Positions 18,769 through 27,338 of a stretch of 64,000 nucleotides of DNA are shown here, one piece after another. Position numbers and translations under genes: made by a program. Origin of the DNA: Halioxenophilus aromaticivorans (GTDB lineage: Bacteria > Pseudomonadota > Gammaproteobacteria > Pseudomonadales > Cellvibrionaceae); the NCBI RefSeq assembly GCF_042850945.1, contig NZ_AP031496.1, positions 2,604,001 through 2,668,000 on the forward strand, given 5' to 3'. The notes beneath the pieces were generated by a model, which was not told the DNA's origin, made no database searches, and saw only the letters and a list, made by a program, of their open reading frames with translations. The first letter of the stretch is position 1, and each line of letters starts with the position of its first letter.

Positions 18769-19155
18769 ATGAGCAAGATATTAAAGGTGGGTATTGATAT
18801 TCACGGTGTTATTGACACCTACCCAGAGAAATTCAAAATTTTGTCAAATGCGCTGGTGGCCCACGGCTCAGAAGTGCATATTGTGACTGGCAGTAAGCGA
18901 AGCCCAAAAATTGATGAGGTGCTGCAACAGGCTGGTATAGCGTTTACCCACTATTTTTCGATTGTAGAGCACCTAGAAGCGAGTGGGGAGGTTGTTTGGC
19001 AAGGTGATCAACCATTTGCGGACCAGAATAAATGGAACCGGGCTAAGCGTGATTACTGCCATAACACTGGCATCGACCTAATGTTTGATGACTCGCCTGT
19101 ATATCGCGAAACCTTTCATGACACTGCCGCCACCTACCTGCACGTTATTAACTAA
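18769..19155 (+). CDS. Small HAD-like protein
   Basis: A 128-residue compact HAD-fold protein without a cap: motif I GIDIHGVIDTYP, motif II-like HIVTGSKRS, a Lys in NKWNRAKRDYC and the acidic motif IV LMFDDSPVY. In motif I the second Asp of the usual DxD is His (D-x-H), which would change or abolish phosphatase activity. An overlapping AAGAGG ribosome-binding site lies within the end of nrtR, eight bases away, so it belongs to the nrtR transcript. A role in nucleotide or NAD-derivative turnover is inferred only from the neighbours. Confidence 0.7.
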   Translation: MSKILKVGIDIHGVIDTYPEKFKILSNALVAHGSEVHIVTGSKRSPKIDEVLQQAGIAFTHYFSIVEHLEASGEVVWQGDQPFADQNKWNRAKRDYCHNTGIDLMFDDSPVYRETFHDTAATYLHVIN

Positions 19156-19205
19156 GGTTAGGGGTGTAACTTTAGCAATAAGCATTACAATTGGCTTTAA
19201 CTTTG

Positions 19206-20054
19206 TCAGCCCTGGATGCGATTTTTATCCTGTCTGCGGGATTCAAGTTCTGCATACAGATATTCTGTAAAAAAGCCATGCATTAAAAACCGTTGAGCAA
19301 GATTCCAAGGGCCTACTAAATACAAGGGGTATTTGTTGTACGCCATTTCTGCGTACTGAGGGTTGTTTAGAATCTTGCCCAGGCGGATGGCGATGGACTG
19401 GTCTAGATTGAACCCATTAATAGCATCACGATATTCTTCTTTAGTCAGCAAAAAGCAAAATAGGCACATAAATAAGGCGTGTGCACTTTCAAAGTCCATT
19501 ACTTGAGACCAGCGCTTTTTAACGTTAAATTCGTCCATGTCGACCGTTCGCCATCCCGACCAATCGATTTGTGATTCTTCTAATGTGTGCAGGTTGTTAT
19601 CCCAATAGCCAAGCTCCTTAAATACTCGAAATAACTCTTGGTCGTGTTTTACAAAAGAATCCTCTCGCATATCTTTGATGGTTTTTGGGTAAAGCCTAAG
19701 GAGTGCCGGGGGAGTTTTACCCGAATTTAACGCTAAAAAATTAAGCAGGTTCGATTCCGTTGAATAGTGGCGCAAAATCAACATGTTGGCCTCGTAGCTT
19801 ACAAAATATTTGCAAAACCAACAGATTAAGGCCTGTAACAGTTTGTGAGCGCTAAATTGTGGTAACGGTAGTCGTTTTAAAAACCAAGTGATATGCAATA
19901 GTGCTGCGAACAGCAGTTGCAGCAATGGTCTCACTGACCACCGAAAGGGGTTATCTAGGTCTGCCAGCCAAAGCTCGACGGCTTCTTTTTCAATGGGGAA
20001 TGAATTGTCGTATTGCAGGGCCTCTAGATAGGCGCTTCTTTGCTTAGGCTTCAT
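19206..20054 (-). CDS. Protein of unknown function, membrane-associated, in synthase III/diiron operon
   Basis: A 282-residue protein I do not recognise with certainty. It has a moderately hydrophobic stretch (about residues 42-85: PLLQLLFAALLHITWFL and LLQALICWFCKYF), many aromatic residues and several conserved-looking charged patches (ESNLLNFLALNSG; YYPK-like RLYPKTIKDMREDSFVKHDQELF). It overlaps the end of the upstream heme-oxygenase-like gene by 11 bases, so it is translationally coupled and probably works with it. Ends convergent with the small HAD gene. No catalytic motif is obvious. Confidence 0.6.
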   Translation of the reverse strand: MKPKQRSAYLEALQYDNSFPIEKEAVELWLADLDNPFRWSVRPLLQLLFAALLHITWFLKRLPLPQFSAHKLLQALICWFCKYFVSYEANMLILRHYSTESNLLNFLALNSGKTPPALLRLYPKTIKDMREDSFVKHDQELFRVFKELGYWDNNLHTLEESQIDWSGWRTVDMDEFNVKKRWSQVMDFESAHALFMCLFCFLLTKEEYRDAINGFNLDQSIAIRLGKILNNPQYAEMAYNKYPLYLVGPWNLAQRFLMHGFFTEYLYAELESRRQDKNRIQG

Positions 20055-20727
20055 CGATTTCTTCCAGTTGTAAACAGTATAGACGTCCTACAACGATGGC
20101 TGTTTTTTCAATACGATCAGCGATAAGTTGGTCTGTGCAGGTTCGGTGGAGCATTTGATAGAAGCGTTGTAAATGTTGGTGGTCGTTTTCTGCGTGGTAC
20201 CTTAAAAAGCGCGTGCAATTGAGTTCTCGCCCTAAAGCGGTATCAATTTGTTTAGCCCAACTGGTGGCCATTTTATCGCCAAGGCCTTCGATCATCCACA
20301 TGGCTCCCAATAAATCTATAGGGTTTTCCAGGCTTGCCCGGTACATCAGAAAACCGTGCAGGGCGTCGGAGCCCGGGTTGCGCTCACCGCGCTGAATATC
20401 GCTAAGGCTGCCGCCACAGGCAACATAGTCTTTTTCCAGCAGTTCATAATCTTTATGTTCGTCGTTGGCGTGGCCAATTACGATGGATCGTACGTCCGCG
20501 TAATCTCTGGTAAAGCTCGAGGCGCAGCGGGTAATCCAGCGGCTGCCCTCGATAACCTGTTGGCGCAGGTGCAGCAGTAAACTTTGATAGTCCTCAAGGG
20601 AGAAGGCAGCAGTTTCTAAGCGTTTGATGAGTTCGATTCGATTCAGGCGGCGCTCAAAATCAAACCATACACGCATAAGGCCTCGTAAACACGCCTGTGC
20701 GTGGGGGTTAAGCTGGGTTTGATCCAT
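20044..20727 (-). CDS. Heme-oxygenase-like diiron protein (HDO/TenA-like fold)
   Basis: A 227-residue helical protein of the iron-containing redox enzyme family. The expected metal ligands can be seen: HANDEHKDYELLEKDY on one helix, MWMIEGLGDKM on a middle helix and YHAENDHQHLQRFY on a late helix, giving the Glu/His/Asp set of heme-oxygenase-like diiron oxidases such as UndA-type decarboxylases. It lies two bases after the ketoacyl-ACP synthase III gene and overlaps the next one. Inference: it oxidises or cleaves a fatty or polyketide product of the synthase. Actual chemistry cannot be read from sequence. Confidence 0.75.
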   Translation of the reverse strand: MDQTQLNPHAQACLRGLMRVWFDFERRLNRIELIKRLETAAFSLEDYQSLLLHLRQQVIEGSRWITRCASSFTRDYADVRSIVIGHANDEHKDYELLEKDYVACGGSLSDIQRGERNPGSDALHGFLMYRASLENPIDLLGAMWMIEGLGDKMATSWAKQIDTALGRELNCTRFLRYHAENDHQHLQRFYQMLHRTCTDQLIADRIEKTAIVVGRLYCLQLEEIDEA

Positions 20728-20729
20728 GG

Positions 20730-21833
20730 TTACGGCTCCACAACGGTTAATTTCATATAGGCGGTGTTAAAACGGCCGCTCTCCGGCACCATACAGATGA
20801 TTTGTTGCCCCGCTTGGATTGATGCAGTTTGTAGGAATTCATCTAGCATAATAAATATCGATGCACAGCCTGTGTTGCCTCGGGTGTATAGGTTGGTGTA
20901 CCACTTGTGTTCGGGAATGGCAGCACCCGCCTGGGATAACATCTCAAAGATCTTCCCCCGGAAATAATCCGACGAGTAATGGCACAGTACGTAATCGATT
21001 GTTTGAGGCTGAACGTAGTCGTCGGCGATTAATCGTAAAAAGCCATCCACTCCGATCTTTACGATATTGTCCAGTAGCCGCACATCTTGCCGTAGGAGCA
21101 GAGCGCCCTGGGACTCGGCCTCGGCATAGGTGGCGTAGTCCTGCCAAGTTTGACCGGTTGAGCTTGCGCCAACGCTCATACAGGTAGGAAATGCGTCGGC
21201 ATGGGAAAAGCTTTTTATCCAGTCTATGCGTAACGATTGCTTGTGAGGTTTGGTCTCTACCAAACAAGAGCCTGCCCCGTCAGATAACATCCAACGCAAA
21301 AATTCAGCGTTAAAATCGGGTTTTTTAGCGTTTAACAGCGCTTCGTAGCGGCTGGCTTTAAATAACCTAGAGCAAAGCTCGCTAGCAATAACCAGTGAGT
21401 GAGCGTGTTCGCCGGTGCGCACAGAGTTATAGGCTGCTTTTAGCGCCATTAGGCTGCTGGAGCAAATTCCATGCGTGGTGTGTAGCTCCAGATCTTGCAG
21501 TTGCATCTCGGCCTGAACCAAACTGCCAAAACCAGGCAGAATGAGGTCTCCCTGGCTGGTGGCACAGCTCAGCATGGAGATTTTCTGCTTTGCTATGCCT
21601 CGTTTGTCTAGGCAATTTTGGCCAGCTAATGCTGCCATTTCACTGTTTTGGTGTGTGGTTTTGTGGCTGCTATCCAGCGCATAGTGGCGCGTTAGAATGC
21701 CATTGGAAGCTAAAATTTTATTTTTAAGTCTGCTGGCTTTGCCGTGCACCTTACCAAGAATATTTTCTATCTCTTCGTTATCAATAGGTGAGCCGGGAAG
21801 GAAACGGCCGGTGCTGGTGATGTAGGCGTTCAT
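20730..21833 (-). CDS. 3-oxoacyl-ACP synthase III family condensing enzyme
   Basis: A 367-residue thiolase-fold enzyme. The catalytic Cys is in HGICSSSLMALKAA (Cys124), His in YVLCHYSSDYF and Asn in YTRGNTGCAS, so the Cys-His-Asn triad of FabH/OleA-like synthases is complete. The length and divergence from housekeeping FabH suggest a specialised role. Genes for a diiron oxidase-like and an unknown protein follow in the same operon, and a membrane protein precedes it; no acyl carrier protein is adjacent. It may condense or prime a fatty acyl chain for a hydrocarbon or lipid product, but the substrate is unknown. Confidence 0.85.
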   Translation of the reverse strand: MNAYITSTGRFLPGSPIDNEEIENILGKVHGKASRLKNKILASNGILTRHYALDSSHKTTHQNSEMAALAGQNCLDKRGIAKQKISMLSCATSQGDLILPGFGSLVQAEMQLQDLELHTTHGICSSSLMALKAAYNSVRTGEHAHSLVIASELCSRLFKASRYEALLNAKKPDFNAEFLRWMLSDGAGSCLVETKPHKQSLRIDWIKSFSHADAFPTCMSVGASSTGQTWQDYATYAEAESQGALLLRQDVRLLDNIVKIGVDGFLRLIADDYVQPQTIDYVLCHYSSDYFRGKIFEMLSQAGAAIPEHKWYTNLYTRGNTGCASIFIMLDEFLQTASIQAGQQIICMVPESGRFNTAYMKLTVVEP

Positions 21834-21885
21834 ATAGGTAGTACTGCGTAGTTCATTTGGTTGTCTATATACCTGGTACTTGTTG

Positions 21886-22497
21886 CTATACGGGCGCCGA
21901 AAAATACTTCGCTTTAACGCAGCGTGCTAGTTCTTCAATGTACGGGAATACGCAAACCACGGCCATAAATATTAGGTAGTTGGGTAGAAATCTGGCACTC
22001 CCATGGGGTTCCTCAACCGGTACAAAGCTGAATTCACCCTGCCAGTTAAGCGTTACTAAATCAATAATGGTTTCCCAATTTATGACCGCTATCATAGAGA
22101 GCATGTAAAGGGGTAGCGTTGCCAAATAACTGTGCGCGTGCATTTCCCAAATACTTATGGTGCGTCTTGGTGCAGCATAGCGAACGTCCAAATGGGCAAT
22201 GATTTCATGCAGGGCTAGGGCGGCGAGGCAGATTAAAAGAATTAATACGTTCACTTGAAACAGTAAACATAACAGTATGGGAATACCGATTTGAATTCCC
22301 ATAATCGAGTGCATAATGGTTTCTATTATTCCAGACGTTGTCTCGATTTTAGTGGCTCGATGACAGCACCAGTCTATAAAGCCGGCAATGCCCCAAAGCG
22401 GGAGGAAAACATACATGAGGATGAGCGTTAAAACTTCGTTGGTTGCCATTGGTGGGTGATCCGGTGTATTGAGCCAGTGACTATAGGTCGTTAACAT
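21886..22497 (-). CDS. Conserved integral membrane protein with His-rich motifs
   Basis: A 203-residue protein with about four to five membrane segments (around residues 24-42, 66-97, 125-145, 172-190). Conserved-looking polar motifs in or near the membrane are FIDWCCHRATKIE, ETIMHSIMG, LHEIIAHLDVRYA and SIWEMHAHSYL; this His/Glu/Asp set could bind metal as in membrane hydroxylases/desaturases, although the spacing is not the classical one. First gene of the synthase III operon, 52 bases upstream of it. I know similar uncharacterised proteins but no assigned function. Confidence 0.65.
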   Translation of the reverse strand: MLTTYSHWLNTPDHPPMATNEVLTLILMYVFLPLWGIAGFIDWCCHRATKIETTSGIIETIMHSIMGIQIGIPILLCLLFQVNVLILLICLAALALHEIIAHLDVRYAAPRRTISIWEMHAHSYLATLPLYMLSMIAVINWETIIDLVTLNWQGEFSFVPVEEPHGSARFLPNYLIFMAVVCVFPYIEELARCVKAKYFSAPV

Positions 22498-22638
22498 GGA
22501 TTTGTAACCGCCTACTGGCAGATAATAGTGGAATAACCATGATAAATATTACCCCCTACAAAAGACCGTGTAATCCGCAAACTCGCAGTTTGTGTGGTTG
22601 GAGAGGGTAAATATAGCGTTGTGTCGTTGATTTTGGAT

Positions 22639-24339
22639 TCATGGTTTTAAGGTTGTCTCTAATTTGGATAAGCGATATTGTAACTGCCCCCGGCCCATTT
22701 TTAATAACCTAGCAGCGGCGGAGATATTGCCGTTGGTACGTGCTAGGGCTTTGACGATTATGCTTTCCTCCAGTGCTTCTAGAGACAAATTTTGGTCCAG
22801 TAGGTGTTCAATTGTTTGATCTGGAAGGGCGGTCTGCTCGCTCACTGGAGAGGTTTGTAGGTGGCCGTTGCTATCTAAGGTAAAGGCGTTAGTCTCTACC
22901 ATTTCCCCAGCATTGAATAGGTGATGCGTGTCTATTGTTTTACCTTCATCGGCTAAAATCACGGCCCTTTCCACCAGGTTTTCTAGCTCGCGCACATTGC
23001 CTGGCCAGTGGTAGTGCCATAATGCGTCCAGCGCTCTGCGTGTGATACCGGCTATTTTTTTGTCGGCCTTTTGGCAGTATCGGTCTAAAAACACATGGAA
23101 CAGCAATGGTATGTCTTCGCGCCTATCTCTTAGTGCCGGGATTTCAATGGGATAGACGTTGAGACGATAAAATAGATCGGCTCTAAACTCGCCATCTTCC
23201 ACGGCCCGCCGTAGATTGTTATTGGTGGCGGCCACTATGCGTACATCGACTGAGATTACATCAGCACCACCCACGCGTTCTATTTCACCCTCTTGTATTG
23301 CTCGCAGGAGCTTGCCCTGTGCGGCCAGTGGGAGGCTGCCGATTTCGTCTAAAAACAGTGTGCCTTTGTGCGCACGCTCAAACCTACCTGCACGTGTATT
23401 GGTGGCTCCGGTGAAGGCGCCTTTCTCAACACCAAACAATTCAGCCTCCACTAAATCGGTGGGTATTGCAGCGCAATTAACGGAAATGCATGGCCCGTCA
23501 TGGCGTTTACTGATGTCATGCAGGGCTTTAGAAAAGCGTTCTTTACCGACGCCGCTTTCGCCTAACAGTAAGACGCTGGTATCTACCGGAGCCACTTTTT
23601 TCAGTAGATGAACTACATGATTAAATCGAACAGAAGCCCCCACCAGTTCGGTTAAAGGGGGTTTGTCTTTTAAGCTGGCAGTGTCCTTTGGCTTGCTTAC
23701 TTTTTGTTTGGGCAGATCGACGAAGGCTTCACTTTGTAAAAATTGAGCCAGGTTTTCTTCATCGTCCCATTCCTCTAATGGTTTTCCAACTACTCGGCAG
23801 GCTTTGTGCCCCATGGCGCAGCACTCGATTTCTCGCCATAGCACCGGGCGCCCAAACATGGCGGTGGAAAAGCCACTGGCGTAGCCAGTCATCATCCAAC
23901 AGATAGGCTCACTGCTTACACCGAAGTGGTTGTTGTGGGCTTCTGCTTCCCAGGAAGAGTGCCACTGGTAGTCACCTTGGAAAATGCCTTGGTCAAAATT
24001 AACCTGCATACCTGCAATGGGTTGGTGGTAGACATAGCCTTCCAGTTCTGCCAAGCGCATGGCAGAGCCGATTAGTAGGTCTGGATCATCGCCTACCAGC
24101 GATCGCAGTTTATGGTAATAATCAATACCGCGTTGATAGCCGGCCCGGGTCAACAACTGCTGTACCTCGTGTTCGCCAAACCTTTTGATCATCTCACTGC
24201 GAAACTCAGCCAGCGCCTTGCCCGGTATAAGCAGCATGCGCTGGTCAAATAACCGAATGTGGCCGGTATCAGGAGCAAATATAAGTTGTTCTGTTGCGAG
24301 TTTTTCTAGAACCTTTTGAATTTGAGATTCGTTCTCCAT
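22639..24339 (-). CDS. XylR/DmpR-type sigma-54 activator of aromatic catabolism
   Basis: A 566-residue enhancer-binding protein in the classical order: XylR N-terminal sensor region (about 20-125) with V4R segment ending in IECCAMGHKACRVVG (171-185), linker, AAA+ domain with Walker A GESGVGKE (260-267), sigma-54-contacting GAFTGA (307-312) and Walker B GTLFLDE (326-332), and a Fis-type helix-turn-helix near the end (ISAAARLLKMGRGQLQYRL). Direct binding of an aromatic effector by the N-terminal region is known for the family. It is divergent from the VanB/VanA-like genes, whose upstream region carries palindromic activator sites and a perfectly spaced -24/-12 promoter, so those genes are its likely target. 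Confidence 0.93.
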   Translation of the reverse strand: MENESQIQKVLEKLATEQLIFAPDTGHIRLFDQRMLLIPGKALAEFRSEMIKRFGEHEVQQLLTRAGYQRGIDYYHKLRSLVGDDPDLLIGSAMRLAELEGYVYHQPIAGMQVNFDQGIFQGDYQWHSSWEAEAHNNHFGVSSEPICWMMTGYASGFSTAMFGRPVLWREIECCAMGHKACRVVGKPLEEWDDEENLAQFLQSEAFVDLPKQKVSKPKDTASLKDKPPLTELVGASVRFNHVVHLLKKVAPVDTSVLLLGESGVGKERFSKALHDISKRHDGPCISVNCAAIPTDLVEAELFGVEKGAFTGATNTRAGRFERAHKGTLFLDEIGSLPLAAQGKLLRAIQEGEIERVGGADVISVDVRIVAATNNNLRRAVEDGEFRADLFYRLNVYPIEIPALRDRREDIPLLFHVFLDRYCQKADKKIAGITRRALDALWHYHWPGNVRELENLVERAVILADEGKTIDTHHLFNAGEMVETNAFTLDSNGHLQTSPVSEQTALPDQTIEHLLDQNLSLEALEESIIVKALARTNGNISAAARLLKMGRGQLQYRLSKLETTLKP

Positions 24340-24397
24340 GGGAATGCCATTTTGTCTTTATTTTTATTATTGAACGGCCTAATCATCTAATGGCTAC

Positions 24398-24462
24398 TGG
24401 CTGAAATCAATCACTAATTTCAGCCAAAGGTTGTTGGGTTTGCTGAAATCATACAAAACAGC
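24398..24462 (+). promoter_or_regulatory. Upstream activating sites for the XylR-type activator
   Basis: UAS1 is a perfect inverted repeat TGGCTGAAAT-N9-ATTTCAGCCA (24398-24426). UAS2 is a weaker version with GCTGAAAT...AACAGC (24442-24462). Their centres are about 40 bases apart, and UAS1 is about 100 bases upstream of the -24/-12 element, the usual XylR/DmpR layout. Confidence 0.8.
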
Positions 24463-24527
24463 CGGTGAAAATGCTGCAGGTTATAAAAAATCAAATAAAA
24501 ACAGTGGTTTAGCGGTTTTATCTATTT

Positions 24528-24543
24528 TGGCCGATGGTTTGCT
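24528..24543 (+). promoter_or_regulatory. Sigma-54 (-24/-12) promoter of the vanB-like/vanA-like operon
   Basis: TGGCCGATGGTTTGCT matches the sigma-54 consensus: GG at 24529-24530 and GC at 24541-24542, exactly the required spacing, with TTGC at -12. Transcription would start near 24555, giving a leader of about 160 bases before the first gene. Confidence 0.82.
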
Positions 24544-24713
24544 AAGGATCTATATAGAAACCTAGCTAAGAATATTGCTTTGAGCATTAACGGCGTTATG
24601 CATCAGTCGGCTTGCTGGAAAACCACCCGGAAAAGGGCAGGCTTATCCAGCCAGCATACGCCAGCCAATATTCTTTAAGCCGGTTTAAATAATAAAAATA
24701 AAGGAAGACTTCC

Positions 24714-25679
24714 ATGAAAGAACTCAGCATTCAGGCTTGTGTCGCCAATGTTATTGAGCAGGCCCAGGGCGTGGTTAGCTTAGAGTTACACCGGCCGGAT
24801 AATACGCCGTTACCACCGTTTTCTCCTGGCGCACACATTGATGTTCATCTACCTAATGGTTTGATTCGTCAGTACTCACTTTATAACAGTGATTATGATG
24901 GTGAGCGCTACAAAATTGCCGTGTTGTTAGAGCCGCAGGGGCGTGGTGGCTCTAAGGCTGTTCACGACATGATACGAGCCGGCGATACTGTTGAAATAAG
25001 CGGGCCTCGCAATCATTTTCCGTTGGTTGAAGCTGACCACAGCATTTTATTGGCTGGCGGCATTGGTATTACACCAATCTATTGCATGGCCCAGGCTTTG
25101 AGCCGAAAAGCGAAGAGTTTTGAGCTGCATTATTGTTGCCGTAGTGCTAGCAAGGCGGCCTTTGTAAACGACATTAAAGAATCGGATTTAACCGATTTTA
25201 GCCAGTTTTATTTTGACGATGATCAGACGGACCCTGTATTCGATATTGAATCCATTTTATTGCAAAGCCCAAACAACAGCCATTTGTACGTGTGTGGTCC
25301 GAAAGGTTATATAGATTATGTTATCAATGCAGCAACCAAGCTGGGTTGGCCAAAAGATCGTATCCATTTTGAATTTTTTTCCGCGCCTGGCCATGCCGCG
25401 ACCGACGAAGGTAACGAATTTTATTTGCAGTTAGCTCGCAGCGAAAAACACTATTTTGTACCTAAAAATAAAACCGCCCTACAAGTGTTACTGGAAAATG
25501 GTCACGACATTCCAGTGTCCTGTGAGCAGGGTGTTTGTGGTTCCTGTGCTACAAAAGTATTGGCCGGTGAGCCCGAACACAATGATGTGTTTCTAACAGA
25601 TTCCGAGCGCGCCTCAAATGCGGTATTCACTCCGTGTTGCTCGCGTTCACTGTCTCCTGAGCTGGTGCTCGATCTTTAA
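24714..25679 (+). CDS. VanB-type oxidoreductase (FMN/NAD/2Fe-2S reductase)
   Basis: A 321-residue electron-transfer component of a Rieske oxygenase. The FMN-binding region has RQYSLYN, the NAD-binding region has ILLAGGIGITPIYCMAQAL, and a C-terminal plant-type [2Fe-2S] domain has CEQGVCGSCATKVLAG with the fourth Cys in the CC pair of FTPCCSRS. This order (FNR-like, then ferredoxin) is that of phthalate dioxygenase reductase and VanB. It passes electrons from NAD(P)H to the oxygenase encoded 59 bases downstream. AGGAAGA precedes the ATG. A vanillate substrate is not certain, so no gene symbol is given. Confidence 0.92.
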   Translation: MKELSIQACVANVIEQAQGVVSLELHRPDNTPLPPFSPGAHIDVHLPNGLIRQYSLYNSDYDGERYKIAVLLEPQGRGGSKAVHDMIRAGDTVEISGPRNHFPLVEADHSILLAGGIGITPIYCMAQALSRKAKSFELHYCCRSASKAAFVNDIKESDLTDFSQFYFDDDQTDPVFDIESILLQSPNNSHLYVCGPKGYIDYVINAATKLGWPKDRIHFEFFSAPGHAATDEGNEFYLQLARSEKHYFVPKNKTALQVLLENGHDIPVSCEQGVCGSCATKVLAGEPEHNDVFLTDSERASNAVFTPCCSRSLSPELVLDL

Positions 25680-25738
25680 GTGGGTTCTCCACAGCATAAA
25701 TCACGTTAATCATTTCAAAAACAATAAGGTACAACACT

Positions 25739-26818
25739 ATGATTATGACCGATAAACCTGCCAAATATTTAATGAACACCTGGTATGCAGCCGCCTTATC
25801 GACTGATGTTAGCGATCAGTTGATGCATCGCCGCTTGCTGGACATTCCGGTGGTTCTGTATCGCAAAGAAGATGGTACTCCGGTCGCATTGCAGGACAAG
25901 TGTCCCCATCGATTCGCGCCTTTGAGTCTCGGCAAAAAAAAGGGCGACAATGTGGTATGCCCGTACCATGGTTTGGCATTTAATGGGGAAGGCCAGTGTG
26001 TTCATAATCCACACGGCAGGGGGCATATTCCTGCTAAAGCTCACGTGGTGTCTTATCCTTTAATGGAGAAATACGGATTTATTTGGATATGGATGGGGAA
26101 TGAACCCGCCGACGAAAATCAGCTTCCGGATTACTCACAATTAGATGACGGCCATGCCAATGCTTTGGCGCACACGTATATGTTGCGGCCCTGCCATTAT
26201 GAACTCATCACTGATAACGTTATGGATTTAAGCCACGTAGACCATTTGCATGGCGAGATTATTACTACTCGGGGCCAGTTATCTCCCCAGATGCCTCGTG
26301 TGGTGGAAGATAACGGCGAGATCTCCGTGCGCTGGGAGTGGCATCAAACACCGGCGATGATGATTTTTAATGATTTTTTACCACGGCCAAATGAGGAAGC
26401 CGCTCAATTTGTGGTGGTTACTTGGTCCAAACCTTCTCACATTCAGCTTACCATTGGCGCTACGCAAGACCACACGTCGAATGAACCCTTGTGTTATGAA
26501 AACACTATTAGCCAGTACGATTTACACACTTGCACACCTGAAACAGAAAATAGTAGCCATTATTTTTTCGCGACGAGGCGCAACCACAATGTCGAGGATG
26601 GCGAGTTTAATAAACTAAAAATTGCCGGTATGCACGGCGCATTTGAAGATGAAGATGGTCCAATTTTGGATCGCGTACAAGAAATGATGCCAAATAATGA
26701 TTTTCTGAGTTTGGATCCGGTGCTTATTAGCAGCGATGCAGGGCCAATCCGAGTGCGTCGCGTGTTAAAAGCACTGATTGAATCTGAGCAAACGAAACAG
26801 AATGAGGCCGTAGCCTAA
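25739..26818 (+). CDS. VanA-like Rieske non-heme iron oxygenase
   Basis: A 359-residue oxygenase subunit. The Rieske centre is CPHRFAPLSLGKKKGD...CPYHG (Cys55, His57, Cys74, His77), and the mononuclear iron site is DLSHVDHLHG (about Asp163/His166/His171). The size and single-subunit design are those of vanillate O-demethylase and related aromatic demethylases or monooxygenases. It is paired with the VanB-like reductase and controlled, by inference, by the XylR-type activator. The presence downstream of hotdog dehydratase, SDR and NTF2-like genes suggests a substrate other than plain vanillate. The initiation codon may be 25739 or the ATG two codons later. Confidence 0.9.
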   Translation: MIMTDKPAKYLMNTWYAAALSTDVSDQLMHRRLLDIPVVLYRKEDGTPVALQDKCPHRFAPLSLGKKKGDNVVCPYHGLAFNGEGQCVHNPHGRGHIPAKAHVVSYPLMEKYGFIWIWMGNEPADENQLPDYSQLDDGHANALAHTYMLRPCHYELITDNVMDLSHVDHLHGEIITTRGQLSPQMPRVVEDNGEISVRWEWHQTPAMMIFNDFLPRPNEEAAQFVVVTWSKPSHIQLTIGATQDHTSNEPLCYENTISQYDLHTCTPETENSSHYFFATRRNHNVEDGEFNKLKIAGMHGAFEDEDGPILDRVQEMMPNNDFLSLDPVLISSDAGPIRVRRVLKALIESEQTKQNEAVA

Positions 26819-27338
26819 GCCCAGTGTTGCCAGAGATGTATGTTTCTGGCAACGGGAGCATGCCAAATACTGCTCAGTAAAAAGACGCAGACGCCATGGA
26901 AAAGGTTCTCAGAGGGTTGTGGCGTCTGTTGTTGAAATTCAAACCGCTGGGCGTTGGAATTAATTTGCTTACACAGGGTAATGCTCGGCTTGGCATTACC
27001 AGGTTTCCACCGGCGGGGGAGGTTTGCGGTCTTGGCCATACAAGTTAGTGATTGGTTCAAAATAAGCGATTTGTACGGATTTATATTGGATTAATATTGC
27101 TGTTATGTTGAATAGAATCGAATTTTTTAGTGCCGTTAGCGCTGATTGTTGGCAGTGTTGCTCTTAACGTATAGTATGGCTTGGTTTGATTACATCCATC
27201 GCCGCTTAATGGGTAATTTGTCCGCATAGGTGGCGGTTGTAGTGCCCGATTGATTGCTTGGTTATCGCCGGTATTCAATCCTGACAACTCTAACTATAAA
27301 GCGGCGCGGTTGTACTGACGCCGGGGAGAAGCCAAGCG
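26819..27338. other. Intergenic region with hairpins, oxygenase to araC-type gene
   Basis: 520 bases without a convincing gene. GTTGCCAGA-N10-TCTGGCAAC (26826-26853) directly after the oxygenase stop is probably the terminator of that operon although no long T-tract follows. A second CAGACGCC/GGCGTCTG pair lies about 40-80 bases further. The remainder should carry the AraC gene promoter. Confidence 0.5.
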
